Origin: Komarekiella atlantica HA4396-MV6
Lineage (GTDB): Bacteria; Cyanobacteriota; Cyanobacteriia; Cyanobacteriales; Nostocaceae
Assembly (NCBI GenBank): GCA_019359395.1
Contig: JAHHHK010000003.1
Coordinates: 1 to 64,000 of the forward strand
DNA: 64,000 nucleotides
Reading direction: 5' to 3'
Shown: piece after piece, positions 7,499 to 16,569 of the stretch
How positions within the stretch are numbered: position 1 is the first letter of the stretch
Layout: every line of letters begins with the position of its first letter
Position numbers and translations under genes: made by a program
Notes under the pieces: generated by a model
Told to the model about the DNA's origin: nothing
Database searches by the model: none
Seen by the model: the letters and a program-made list of their open reading frames with translations, nothing else

Positions 7499-9232
7499 TT
7501 AGTCAGTATATCGACGCGGTGTATAAACCCAGAGATTACCATCACTGCGGCTGATTGTTCGGGTTTTTGTTGAACCTATAAGAATAATTGTTCGCATATC
7601 GGCTGCTGTTGGTGTTAACTGACTAAGAGCGATCGCCTTAACTGTTTGTCCTTGTCTGCCAAGATTTTTTGCCAGCACTACTGGTGTATCTGGTGTTCTA
7701 TATTCCAGCAAAATATTTATCGCTTGTGCCAATTGCCAAGTTCGCTCTTTGGAAACAGGATTATAGAAAGCAATTACGAAATCAGCTTGAGCAGCAGCGG
7801 CAATTCGTTGTTCAATAATTGACCAAGGTTTTAAGATATCTGAAAGAGAAATAGCACAGAAATCATGTCCAAGGGGAGCACCGATCGCCGCCGCCGCCGC
7901 TTGCATAGCTGAGATGCCTGGTGCAACCTGAATGTCGATGCTGTCCCATTCGGGTTTAACATCACGATCAAGTACTTCAAAAACTGCTGTTGCCATCGCA
8001 TAGATCCCAGGGTCGCCAGAAGAAACCACCGCTACATATCTCCCTGCTGCGGCCAAATCAAGCGCCATCCTGGCTCGTGCTTCTTCTTCTCGATTGTCGG
8101 ACTCATGTCGTTGCTTGCCATCGCCCAGAGAACCAACTAAATCTAGGTAAGTTTTGTAACCCACTAGGTCTGTTGCTGACTTGAGTATTTCTTTGACTTG
8201 GGGAGACATCCACTGTGATGCACCTGGGCCAGTGCCAATAATCGCTAACCGCCCACGTGACTGACCGATAGTGTTGGGGTCAATTGGTTCGGGGGCAATG
8301 GCGATCGCTAAGTGGATGGGCAGAGTGTGAGAGAGGGGGGATGTACCTGTGGCGGCGATCGCTACTGCTTGGGCGGGGCTATAACCTTGTGATAGTAAAC
8401 TTTTTAGTTGATTTGGGGTGAAAAAGCGAGTAGGCACTTCTAAGGCTCTAGCAACGGCGTGGATCGCTGGGTCGCTAGCAGCGCTAATGGGTGCAAATAT
8501 CCCGGCGACGGATGCGGGTGCAAGTTCAGCATCAACTAGTAACTGCTGCACTAGAGCTATTGCTTCATTTTCACGGCTAATGATGTCGCTGATGGCGATC
8601 GCTATAGTTGCTGGGTGATAAACTAGGCAGTTAGCTGTAGGAGTCACCAAGCGTTCTGTGATCCGAATGGTTAAATCTCCGTTAGGGTTAATAGGCAGTT
8701 GACTATTGCTCAACCAAGCTGCTCTACCTTCCAAATTCACTTGCGCCCCAGCTAGCAAATCTGAGATAAATTTCTTAGCATCGTCTGGGTTTGCTAAATG
8801 GTATCCAGCAGGAGGAGACAAAAGTGCTGTGCGAAAACGCAAATCACCTGTAGTTGTGATTGCTGGTTGGATATCCAGTAACTCGGCAATGCGGCGTGCT
8901 AAGTCGTTTACTCCATTGAGTCCGCCTAAGAGGGGAACAACAGCACTACCATCCTCAGCTATAGCTAGCACAGGCGGTTCCTGTCGTTTATCCGAGAGCA
9001 TGGGAGCCAGGGTTCTAATCAGAATGCCGGCAGCACAAATACCAATCAACGGCGTTCCTTGAGCGAACAACTCCCGCAGCGTTTCGCCAAAATTTGTGAA
9101 GCTGACATCAACCCCAGACGTGCGATCCGCCAAACCATATAGCGTTGCTCCTGGCAAAACGCTAATTATTTTGCGTGCTACTGCCACACTATTTTGACCT
9201 AATACTACAATTGCGGGTGCAACCTTTGTCAT
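7499..9232 (-). CDS. cobJ: CbiG-CobJ fusion: cobalt-precorrin-5A hydrolase-like domain plus precorrin-3B C17-methyltransferase
   Basis: A 577-residue bifunctional cobalamin-pathway enzyme. Residues about 1-320 are CbiG-like (LIGICAAGILIRTLAPMLSD, PVLAIAEDGSAVVPLLGGLN, then VAGIFAPISAASDPAIHAVA). Residues about 330-577 are a CobJ/CbiH SAM-dependent methyltransferase with the LAIIGTGPGASQWMSP glycine-rich loop and VVSSGDPGIYAMA. Fusion of the two is usual in cyanobacteria. The ATG at 9232 is preferred (another lies at 9235); an upstream ATG at 9310 would add a hydrophobic stretch not seen in the family. It is transcribed divergently from the HD-domain gene. The next cobalamin genes, cobA and cbiX, are 39 kb away. 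Confidence 0.9.
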   Translation of the reverse strand: MTKVAPAIVVLGQNSVAVARKIISVLPGATLYGLADRTSGVDVSFTNFGETLRELFAQGTPLIGICAAGILIRTLAPMLSDKRQEPPVLAIAEDGSAVVPLLGGLNGVNDLARRIAELLDIQPAITTTGDLRFRTALLSPPAGYHLANPDDAKKFISDLLAGAQVNLEGRAAWLSNSQLPINPNGDLTIRITERLVTPTANCLVYHPATIAIAISDIISRENEAIALVQQLLVDAELAPASVAGIFAPISAASDPAIHAVARALEVPTRFFTPNQLKSLLSQGYSPAQAVAIAATGTSPLSHTLPIHLAIAIAPEPIDPNTIGQSRGRLAIIGTGPGASQWMSPQVKEILKSATDLVGYKTYLDLVGSLGDGKQRHESDNREEEARARMALDLAAAGRYVAVVSSGDPGIYAMATAVFEVLDRDVKPEWDSIDIQVAPGISAMQAAAAAIGAPLGHDFCAISLSDILKPWSIIEQRIAAAAQADFVIAFYNPVSKERTWQLAQAINILLEYRTPDTPVVLAKNLGRQGQTVKAIALSQLTPTAADMRTIILIGSTKTRTISRSDGNLWVYTPRRYTD

Positions 9233-9342
9233 CATAAGAATTATTGAACTTGATAGAGATATCTTGCACAATTCGATATCTTTCAAATGAAACCATAGAT
9301 GAATAGTCACTCAGCCATCTTCTGCTCAAATTAATTTTATCG

Positions 9343-9993
9343 ATGAATTTTGTTTTACTTTCTAGTTGGCAACACACACTCAAACTCTTCGACGTTAATC
9401 AAGTAGCAGCAAAGAAAGCTTTTACCCATCTGAATGAAGCTTACTCTAACCCCAGTCGCCACTACCACACACTAAAACACATTGCCCACGTTCTCAGCAC
9501 AATTGAGACTTTGCAAGCCTACACTCAAGACTTGGCTGCTATTCAACTTGCTGCTTGGTTTCATGATGTAGTGTATGACACTCAGGCTAAAGATAATGAA
9601 GAAAAAAGCGCAAACTATGCTTGTGAATTGCTGAGTAATCTAGGTATTCCAGCAAGTACTATAGCTCATGTCACCCATCTGATTCTGAGCACCAAATACC
9701 ATCAAGCTGCTGTGGATGATTATGATAGCCAAGTCCTACTTGATGCAGACTTAGCGATTTTAGCTGCTAACCCAGTTTATTATCGAGAATACGCCCATGC
9801 CATTCGCCAAGAATATGCTTGGGTATCAAAAGCCAAGTACATCAATGGTCGTCGGCAGGTTTTGGAGCGATTTTTGCAGCGATCGCAAATCTATTTTACA
9901 GATTTGATGTTCGAGGTTGCTGAACAATTTGCCCGCTCAAATCTCAAGGCGGAAATTTACATGCTTGACAACTGGGAATCTGATGGAAAATAG
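9343..9993 (+). CDS. HD-domain metal-dependent phosphohydrolase-like protein
   Basis: A 216-residue protein of the predicted HD-type hydrolase group often misnamed NMDA receptor 2C subunit-like. Visible are HYHTLKHIAHVL with metal-binding His, the HD doublet in AAWFHDVVYDTQAKDNEEKS, a later ILSTKYHQA and LLDADLAILAANP, where the Asp residues complete the metal site. Substrates are unknown. It is divergent from the cobJ fusion with a spacing of about 110 bp and is followed by the convergent acyltransferase gene. Confidence 0.83.
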   Translation: MNFVLLSSWQHTLKLFDVNQVAAKKAFTHLNEAYSNPSRHYHTLKHIAHVLSTIETLQAYTQDLAAIQLAAWFHDVVYDTQAKDNEEKSANYACELLSNLGIPASTIAHVTHLILSTKYHQAAVDDYDSQVLLDADLAILAANPVYYREYAHAIRQEYAWVSKAKYINGRRQVLERFLQRSQIYFTDLMFEVAEQFARSNLKAEIYMLDNWESDGK

Positions 9994-10033
9994 CGAAAAG
10001 TAATTGATTGAACAGCAGAATCAGCGTTTATAT

Positions 10034-11038
10034 CTAAGAAACAAACTGCTTTAAATTAGTTAACTTGAACAGATAAATTGTTGCCACTGTAGAAAGTACT
10101 ACTAAAATACTTATTATTAAAAATAATATATTAAAAGGTATTCCAATATTTATGTTAATTGGATAATTTATAATTAACAAAATAAATAAATACTGCCAGT
10201 ATTTATGTAATACAAATAGACCAAGCGAATATTTTGCTAACTTTTGGGTAAACCAATTACCTTTAAATTTTAAGGTGTGAATAAAACAGAACAGAGTTAA
10301 TGCTCCAAAAACCACAGAAATTCTGCTATAGATTCCTGGTGAATAATTATAATGGCGTAAACCAATGTCATGCAGAGAAAATAGTATGTATGCGGCTAAG
10401 TAGTAAAATTTAAATTTTAATATTTTATTGGTATAGTTAACTAATGCAAAAGCTATGGGAATATAAATCAGAAAATTTCTCAGATAATAGTAAGGTACAG
10501 AAAGTTTTGTTACGCTAGTTAACTCAAACAATATCAAAGAAAATATTACGATTATGTAAGATGATATTTTTTTGTGATTGGAATTGAGACTTTGGTATAT
10601 ATAAGCAAAAATAGTTAAAATGATTAAATTTAAAATGAAATAGAGAACTGAATCGCCTACTAAAGGTAGAACTGGCTCTATCCCTAGAATAATTTCCCAG
10701 GATAAATCTGGAAATTTAGAATTGATAATCGTAGCCAATATAATTTGTACTACTGACCAAAAAATAAATATAATATATAACTTTCCCAATCTTTCTTTTA
10801 CATAGTTTTTATTACTGGCTTTTTGAAAGAATAAATAAAGAGAAACAATATAAAAAATGGGAACTGCAATCAAAGTTAATTGCCAATTCAAGGTTTCAAC
10901 TAAGCCGTTCAGAAAATTTACAACTGCATAGTTATCATTTATTGTAATAAATCTAACTGGTTGTAAATGCCAAAATAAAACCAAAACAATACTAATGGCT
11001 TTTAAAGTATCTAACCCCTGATCTCTTTCTATTTTCAT
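10034..11038 (-). CDS. acyltransferase 3 family membrane protein
   Basis: A 334-residue integral membrane protein with about ten hydrophobic segments. The family hallmark is the N-terminal RDQGLDTLKAISIVLVLFWH, where an R-x-D and a helix His are usual catalytic features of acyltransferase 3/OafA-like O-acetyltransferases. These modify surface polysaccharides or lipids. The ATG at 11038 is chosen because an upstream one at 11092 lies in a dispersed repeat. The gene is markedly richer in A+T than its neighbours, with runs of AAA and ATA codons, which suggests horizontal acquisition. No glycan genes adjoin it. Confidence 0.8.
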   Translation of the reverse strand: MKIERDQGLDTLKAISIVLVLFWHLQPVRFITINDNYAVVNFLNGLVETLNWQLTLIAVPIFYIVSLYLFFQKASNKNYVKERLGKLYIIFIFWSVVQIILATIINSKFPDLSWEIILGIEPVLPLVGDSVLYFILNLIILTIFAYIYQSLNSNHKKISSYIIVIFSLILFELTSVTKLSVPYYYLRNFLIYIPIAFALVNYTNKILKFKFYYLAAYILFSLHDIGLRHYNYSPGIYSRISVVFGALTLFCFIHTLKFKGNWFTQKLAKYSLGLFVLHKYWQYLFILLIINYPININIGIPFNILFLIISILVVLSTVATIYLFKLTNLKQFVS

Positions 11039-11082
11039 CAAGATAATACCAATTAAAAAAAAGAATGTGAGAGATAGACCAT

Positions 11083-11111
11083 GTAGGGACATTGCAATGC
11101 AACGTCTCTAC
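11083..11111. repeat. dispersed 29-bp palindromic repeat, copy 1
   Basis: GTAGGGACATTGCAATGCAACGTCTCTAC-type palindrome upstream of the acyltransferase. A nearly identical copy lies at 32355-32383. Confidence 0.75.
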
Positions 11112-11167
11112 TAATCAACGCAAAAACTAGACCCAGTATCAAATTTTAGGCAATTTGGTATTAAATC

Positions 11168-11887
11168 TTAACGTCTGCCACCACCACGATAAGGCACTTT
11201 AGTACCTTCTAGCTTTTTACTAGGTATCAACACTTCTTCAGGTTGTTGCTGCTGAATTTGTTGTTGTGCCAGCCTTACACGGGTGCGAACTCCGAGATCT
11301 GCATCTGTATCAATCATTTGCTGAAATCGCTTTGTAATGTGTGACACTTGCTCGCTTTGCGGGTTGTCGCTAGACATCGCTAGTGTTTCTAAACTAGTTA
11401 CTGCTGCATAACGCACTACCCACTCTGGATCTTGAGAGATTAGTAGTAACGCCTCTAGTACTTGCGTCTGAACAGATTCAACTTGCTCAGGTGGTACTTG
11501 ATGCCAGCGCAAAGTGCCCAATCCTCTGGCAGCTGCCCGTCGTACACTTAAAGAAAAATCGTTTTTTGCTGCCTCTAGCAAGGTATCCAGTGCTCGGAAA
11601 TCGCCAATACCCGCTAAGGCACGAATTGCCCAAGCTCTAGCCCCATAGTTATAGTTATCAATTAGTTCCAATAGTGGCTGCACTGCGACTTCACCAATCG
11701 CTATCAATCCGTCTACCGCAGCCACCGCCGCCCCCGGATTGTTGTACCCCAAAGCTGCAATCAGAGTGGGAACAGATTCTTCTATATCGGCTGCTGCTAA
11801 CTGCTTGACTGCATCTAATAAGCTATCTGAGGAATCTGCTGCTTCTACTGCATGGATTAGTTTTTGAGCAAGAGCCTGATCATTCAT
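11168..11887 (-). CDS. cpcF: phycocyanin alpha phycocyanobilin lyase subunit CpcF
   Basis: A 239-residue HEAT-repeat protein. Segments such as LGYNNPGAAVAAVDGLIAIG, NYNYGARAWAIRALAGIGD and SVRRAAARGLGTLRWHQVP are those of CpcF. With CpcE it forms the heterodimer that attaches phycocyanobilin to Cys-84 of CpcA. The final stretch (about residues 205-239) is a Gln-rich tail ending in basic residues. cpcF normally follows cpcE directly. Here it lies 3.5 kb further on, in the same orientation, with a histidine kinase on the other strand between them, so it needs its own promoter. Confidence 0.85.
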   Translation of the reverse strand: MNDQALAQKLIHAVEAADSSDSLLDAVKQLAAADIEESVPTLIAALGYNNPGAAVAAVDGLIAIGEVAVQPLLELIDNYNYGARAWAIRALAGIGDFRALDTLLEAAKNDFSLSVRRAAARGLGTLRWHQVPPEQVESVQTQVLEALLLISQDPEWVVRYAAVTSLETLAMSSDNPQSEQVSHITKRFQQMIDTDADLGVRTRVRLAQQQIQQQQPEEVLIPSKKLEGTKVPYRGGGRR

Positions 11888-12063
11888 AATAATTTTTCAA
11901 TAGTCATTAGTTGTCAGCCAATTGTAGCTTAGACTAAATCGGCAAAAAAAGTAGTGGGTAGCTCTAGGTAGTCCTCAAGCAAACTCAGTTTTCGTTTCAA
12001 CTTGTGATTGCAAAAATAAACAAGGGAACACTAAAAGTAGATATTTTATTTTCCCTGTACCTT

Positions 12064-15000
12064 ATGACAATAAATAATAATCATGAAACGTCAAACCTTT
12101 TGCAAGAGTGTCACAAACAGCTAGAACTAGCAGTTCATCACCAAAAAATCTTGGCGAGAATTCTGGCTAAAATTCGCGCATCTGTAAATCTAGAATCGCT
12201 GTGTTCGACTTCTTGTCAAGATATTTGTCGGCAATTAAAGATTGAGCGAGTTGCAATCTACCATTTCAAGTCTGACTGGAGTGGTAGTTTTATCAATCGT
12301 TTTGGCTTTGCAGAACCACCCTGGGATACACTGACTGCCTTTGGGCAGGACTTGGTGTGGGAAGATTCGCATTTGCAAGAAACTCAGGGAGGGCGATATC
12401 GCAAAAATGAACCGTTTGCCGTGGCTGACATTTACGATGCAGGGCACGCTCGCTGTCATATTGAGGTTTTAGAACAATTTCAGATTCAGGCGTATGCGAT
12501 CGCCCCGATTTTCGTTGGTGCAAAACTGTGGGGCTTGCTGGCAGCTTATCAACACTCTGCTCCCCGGCAATGGTGTCCTCACGAAGTCGAATTCTTAGCG
12601 CAAGCCGCAAGCTATCTCGGCGTGGGAATGCAGCAGGCAGAAATTTTAGAACAAACCAAACAACGCACAGCAGAACTGCAAGATGCGATCGCCCGGCAAC
12701 GTGCTTTAACGGAAGTGGTAGGAAATATTCGCTCGTCTGTGAATACCGAAATTATTCTAGACACTGCCTGTCAGGAACTCTGCAAACTCCTGAAGTTAGA
12801 GCGAGCAGCAGTTTATCGCTTCAATGAAGATTGGAGTGGCGAATTTGTTAGCCAATTCGGCATGGTAGAGGCGCAATGGAATAGAATCAATCCGTTTGGC
12901 AGAAATCTAGTTTGGGAAGATACCCACCTCCAAGAAACCAAAGGTGGGCGCTACCGCAATAACGAAAGTTTTGCTGTCAACGACATCTACCAAGCCGGAC
13001 ACACGCGCTGTCACATAGATATTTTGGAGCAATTCAAGATTCGGGCGTATGCCTTAGTGCCTATCTTCATTGGGCCAAAACTATGGGGGCTGCTGGCAGC
13101 CTATCAACACTCTGGGCCGCGCCAATGGGCAAATTACGAAGTTGAGTTTCTCGGACAGGTAGGGGCACAATTGGGAGTGGCGATTCAGCAAGCCGAGAAT
13201 TTGGCTCAGTCGAAACAACAGGCAATTGCCCTACAAGATGCGATCGCTCGGCAAAGGGCGCTGACTGAAGTGGTCGGGAAAATTCGCTCCTCTCTAAATA
13301 TTGATTTGATTCTGAAAACCAGTTGCCAGGAAGTATGTAAATTGCTGCGAGTTGAGCGGGTCGGTGTTTATCGCTTTAATGCAGACTGGAGTGGCGAATT
13401 CGTCAGCCATTTCGGCATGGTTGAGGCACAGTGGGACAGTATCAATCCGTTTGGCAAAAATCTAGTTTGGGAGGATACCCACCTGCAAGAGACTAAAGGC
13501 GGACGCTACCGCAACAACGAAAATTTTGCTGTAGAAGATATCTATCATGCCGGACACTCGCGCTGTCACCTAGATGTTTTAGAGCAGTTTAAGATACGTG
13601 CATACGCGTTGACCCCAATTTTTGTGGGACGGAATCTGTGGGGATTGCTAGGTGCTTATCAACATTCTGCACCGCGCCAGTGGGATAGGGTGGAAGTAGA
13701 ATTTTTGGGACAAGTTGCTAGTCAACTCGGAGTGGCGCTGCAAGGTTCTGAAATGGTGGCCCAAATCCAAACTCGCGCTGATGAACTGCACCAATCGGCT
13801 GAACAACGCCGGATTTTATTTGATCTGGTTGTTAAAATTCGGGAATCGTTGGATTTGGAGACGATCTTTAAAACCACGGTACAGGAAGTGCGGCGATCGC
13901 TACAAGCAGATCGAGTCGGCATTTTCCGCTTTGACCCTAATGTGGGTTTTTGCAGTGGTGAATTTATTGCTGAAGATGTGCTTCCCACGTTCGATTCTGC
14001 CCTCGCTGTGAAGGTGCAAGACTATTGCTTTGGCGACCAATACGCACCGCAATATCATCAAGGGCAAGTGCAAGTAATGTCTGATGTCAACAGCGTTGGC
14101 TCCAAAGTGCCTCATCTAGATGTGATTGAGCGATTCCAAGTCAAAGCACAGGTTATTGTACCGTTGATGGAAGGTGACGAACTGTGGGGGCTATTGTGCA
14201 TTCACCAATGCACCCATGCGCGTCATTGGGAAGAGGCTGAATTGGAATTTGTCACCCAAGTAGCCGCTCAACTGAGTGTAGCGCTGCGTCAAGCCAACTT
14301 GTTCCAACAATCCAGTTTGTTGGGTCAAACTCGTGAAGAGGCGAATCAACTCGCACAGGCACTAAATGAGCTACGAAATGCCCAAACGCAAATTATCCAC
14401 GCTGAAAAAATGGCTAGCTTGGGACAACTGGTAGCAGGAGTTGCCCACGAAATTAATAACCCGATTAATTTCATTCACGGCAACTTGGAACACGCTCACC
14501 AATACACCCAACAGTTGCTTCGTTGTGTGGCGCTTTATCAACATTATCATCCCGATGTCGCACCAGAGATCCAAGAGTTTTTCCAGAAAGCCGAAATAGA
14601 GTTTTTATTCGACGATTTACCTAAATTATTCCAGTCCATGCAGGTCGGCACTGAACGCATTAGCGAAATTGTCACCTCTTTGCGGAACTTCTCACGTTTA
14701 GATGAAGCCGACTTTAAGACAGCAAATATTCACGAAGGCATCGACAGTACGTTGATGATTTTGCAAAACCGCTTGAAGTCCTCAGCCGATAGTCTCACCA
14801 TTCATGTGAGCAAAGACTATGATACGTTACCTCTGATAGAATGCTATCCCGGTCAGCTGAATCAAGTATTTATGAATTTGCTGACCAATGCCATTGATGC
14901 CCTAGAAGAGAGAAACGCACAAGCTACTCCCGAAATAATTGCTGCAAACCCCAGCGTAATCAGAATTTCTACCTCCCTACTCAATAAAAACTGGATTATC

Positions 15001-15264
15001 ATTCGGATTGCCGACAATGGACTCGGCATAGATAAAAAGGTACTCTCTCGGCTGTTCGATCCATTTTTTACCACCAAGGTTGTCGGTAAAGGCACAGGAC
15101 TGGGGCTTTCTATCAGCTACCAAATTGTGACAGATAAACATAACGGCAAGATCTACTGTCAATCGGAACTCGGCAAAGGCACAGAGTTTGTAATTGAGCT
15201 GCCGATTCATCAGATGGCAACTAGAAAACAGCTAGCTAAAGTTAAGGTATCAGACCAGAAATAA
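12064..15264 (+). CDS. multi-GAF sensor histidine kinase, cyanobacteriochrome-like
   Basis: About 1066 residues: four GAF domains, a coiled coil, then HisKA and HATPase. GAF1-3 are repeats at a strict spacing of 185 residues, each with LVWEDxHLQET, GGRYR and a Cys-His pair (C131, C316, C501) before a (V/I)LEQF-(K/Q)I-(R/Q)AYA segment, the place where cyanobacteriochromes attach a bilin. GAF4 lacks that Cys (VPHLDVIERF). The H-box is GVAHEINNPINF with phospho-His near residue 795; N, G1 and G2 boxes follow (NLLTNAIDAL, IADNGLGID, GKGTGLGLSI). No receiver or membrane segment is seen. GTG at 12004 is an alternative start; neither has a good ribosome-binding site. Its position between cpcE and cpcF suggests a light or bilin sensor for phycobiliprotein genes, which is inference. 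Confidence 0.85.
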   Translation: MTINNNHETSNLLQECHKQLELAVHHQKILARILAKIRASVNLESLCSTSCQDICRQLKIERVAIYHFKSDWSGSFINRFGFAEPPWDTLTAFGQDLVWEDSHLQETQGGRYRKNEPFAVADIYDAGHARCHIEVLEQFQIQAYAIAPIFVGAKLWGLLAAYQHSAPRQWCPHEVEFLAQAASYLGVGMQQAEILEQTKQRTAELQDAIARQRALTEVVGNIRSSVNTEIILDTACQELCKLLKLERAAVYRFNEDWSGEFVSQFGMVEAQWNRINPFGRNLVWEDTHLQETKGGRYRNNESFAVNDIYQAGHTRCHIDILEQFKIRAYALVPIFIGPKLWGLLAAYQHSGPRQWANYEVEFLGQVGAQLGVAIQQAENLAQSKQQAIALQDAIARQRALTEVVGKIRSSLNIDLILKTSCQEVCKLLRVERVGVYRFNADWSGEFVSHFGMVEAQWDSINPFGKNLVWEDTHLQETKGGRYRNNENFAVEDIYHAGHSRCHLDVLEQFKIRAYALTPIFVGRNLWGLLGAYQHSAPRQWDRVEVEFLGQVASQLGVALQGSEMVAQIQTRADELHQSAEQRRILFDLVVKIRESLDLETIFKTTVQEVRRSLQADRVGIFRFDPNVGFCSGEFIAEDVLPTFDSALAVKVQDYCFGDQYAPQYHQGQVQVMSDVNSVGSKVPHLDVIERFQVKAQVIVPLMEGDELWGLLCIHQCTHARHWEEAELEFVTQVAAQLSVALRQANLFQQSSLLGQTREEANQLAQALNELRNAQTQIIHAEKMASLGQLVAGVAHEINNPINFIHGNLEHAHQYTQQLLRCVALYQHYHPDVAPEIQEFFQKAEIEFLFDDLPKLFQSMQVGTERISEIVTSLRNFSRLDEADFKTANIHEGIDSTLMILQNRLKSSADSLTIHVSKDYDTLPLIECYPGQLNQVFMNLLTNAIDALEERNAQATPEIIAANPSVIRISTSLLNKNWIIIRIADNGLGIDKKVLSRLFDPFFTTKVVGKGTGLGLSISYQIVTDKHNGKIYCQSELGKGTEFVIELPIHQMATRKQLAKVKVSDQK

Positions 15265-15404
15265 GCAAGAAGGCAAAGTGATGATTCTCGCAGGCTTACC
15301 TTGAAAATCATCACTATGACCACGAAGTGTTAATTGTTTACTACTGGAGTTAAGGTTCTATTTAATAGAATAAGGGGACTTTAAGTTAGTCTTGATTTAT
15401 GGAA

Positions 15405-16247
15405 CTATAATAGTGAGTCCATCAAATTCATGACTCTAACAGCACCTTCTGATAAGGAGCTTGCTGCTGTCTGGTGTACTTGATGTTCTAATAATCCTTT
15501 GAGAGCAATTAGCTTCAGGCTATTTTCTGCCAGAGTTTCGGCGATCGCCTCCGCTGCGGGTAGGTATCCAATCGCTCCCAAGTCTGCCAGTACTGCCCGA
15601 CGTAATTGCAATTTATCACCATTTAAAGCCTGCACCAACCGTTCTCCATAAACTGGTTCTTGGCTTAATTGATACATGGCTCTTGCGGCAGCATATTGTA
15701 CTAGTTCTATTGGATGCTCTAGAAATGGCTTGACTATAGGGATACACTCAGTAGCTCTCAAGGTTCCCAAGGCTTCTAGAATCGCATCATAAGGTTGAGA
15801 TAATTCAGGCTGTGATCTTAGTTGCTCTGCCTGCAAGCCTACTTTCAAGAGCTTGCTCAAGGCAGGAATACAAACCGGATCGCCCAGCATCTCCAAAGAC
15901 TGCGCGGCTGCTTCCCGCACATAAAAATCTGAGCAGTCTAAACATGCAATTAAATGTGATACTGCTTGGCGATCGCCCAGTTTTCCTAATGCTCTAGCTG
16001 CATTCCGGCGCAAAGGATATCCGCCTTCTGGTGTCCTGTCGGCTTCGTCCTCTAACGCTTTAATCAGTCCTGTAACAGCAGCAGCTTCACATACCCGAAA
16101 CCTGCCCAACCACCAAGCAGCATAAAATCGCAGACCTAAATCTGCACTTTCCAGATTAGCGATCGCTTGCTCCACTGTCAAAGACTCACCATCGGCAGAG
16201 TCACCTCTCGGTGATAAATCTTCAAAATTCTGTGAACTGGAATTCAT
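15405..16247 (-). CDS. cpcE: phycocyanin alpha phycocyanobilin lyase subunit CpcE
   Basis: A 280-residue HEAT-repeat lyase subunit. AWWLGRFRVCEAAAVTGLIK, YPLRRNAARALGKLGDRQAV and FYVREAAAQSLEMLGDP match CpcE. It works as a heterodimer with CpcF to attach phycocyanobilin to CpcA Cys-84. Its ATG overlaps the cpcD stop by four bases (16244-16247), so it is translationally coupled and is the last gene of the contiguous cpcBA-linker-cpcD-cpcE transcript. Length agrees with the family (about 270-280). Confidence 0.9.
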   Translation of the reverse strand: MNSSSQNFEDLSPRGDSADGESLTVEQAIANLESADLGLRFYAAWWLGRFRVCEAAAVTGLIKALEDEADRTPEGGYPLRRNAARALGKLGDRQAVSHLIACLDCSDFYVREAAAQSLEMLGDPVCIPALSKLLKVGLQAEQLRSQPELSQPYDAILEALGTLRATECIPIVKPFLEHPIELVQYAAARAMYQLSQEPVYGERLVQALNGDKLQLRRAVLADLGAIGYLPAAEAIAETLAENSLKLIALKGLLEHQVHQTAASSLSEGAVRVMNLMDSLL

Positions 16248-16501
16248 TCAGAAGGAGCGTTTTGTGTGTTATTTGATTGACTCTCAACATTCAATGGCTG
16301 AATGTTGACTATTTTGCCACCCAAACGAATAATCCGTTGCATTTCTTGATTCATCCTGTGCTCTGGTACTGTGATAAACACAGTTGCACTAGAACGAATA
16401 GGATAGTCTACTTTGTCCGTTTCTTCGCTTTGGCGCAGACCAACTACTTCATAACGAAAGTAGCGGCTACCAGTTCTACCACCGATAATTTGTCCTAGCA
16501 T
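16244..16501 (-). CDS. cpcD: phycocyanin rod-capping linker CpcD
   Basis: An 85-residue single CpcD-domain protein (YFRYEVVGLRQSEETDKVDY near the start, then MNQEMQRIIRLGGKIVNIQP). CpcD binds the outer end of phycocyanin rods and limits their length. In this strain, rods continue into phycoerythrin, so it may act only on phycocyanin-terminated rods. It lies between the second rod linker (69 bp gap) and cpcE (4-bp overlap). Confidence 0.93.
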   Translation of the reverse strand: MLGQIIGGRTGSRYFRYEVVGLRQSEETDKVDYPIRSSATVFITVPEHRMNQEMQRIIRLGGKIVNIQPLNVESQSNNTQNAPSE

Positions 16502-16569
16502 AAATTAATTCCAAATTCAGTATTCTCATTAGTCTTTTGTATCAAATGAATGACCAATGACCAATGACA

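Noticed and set aside
9230-9342. Cobalamin riboswitch upstream of the cbiG-cobJ fusion
   Set aside because: The gap is only about 110 bp and no B12-box-like sequence is visible.
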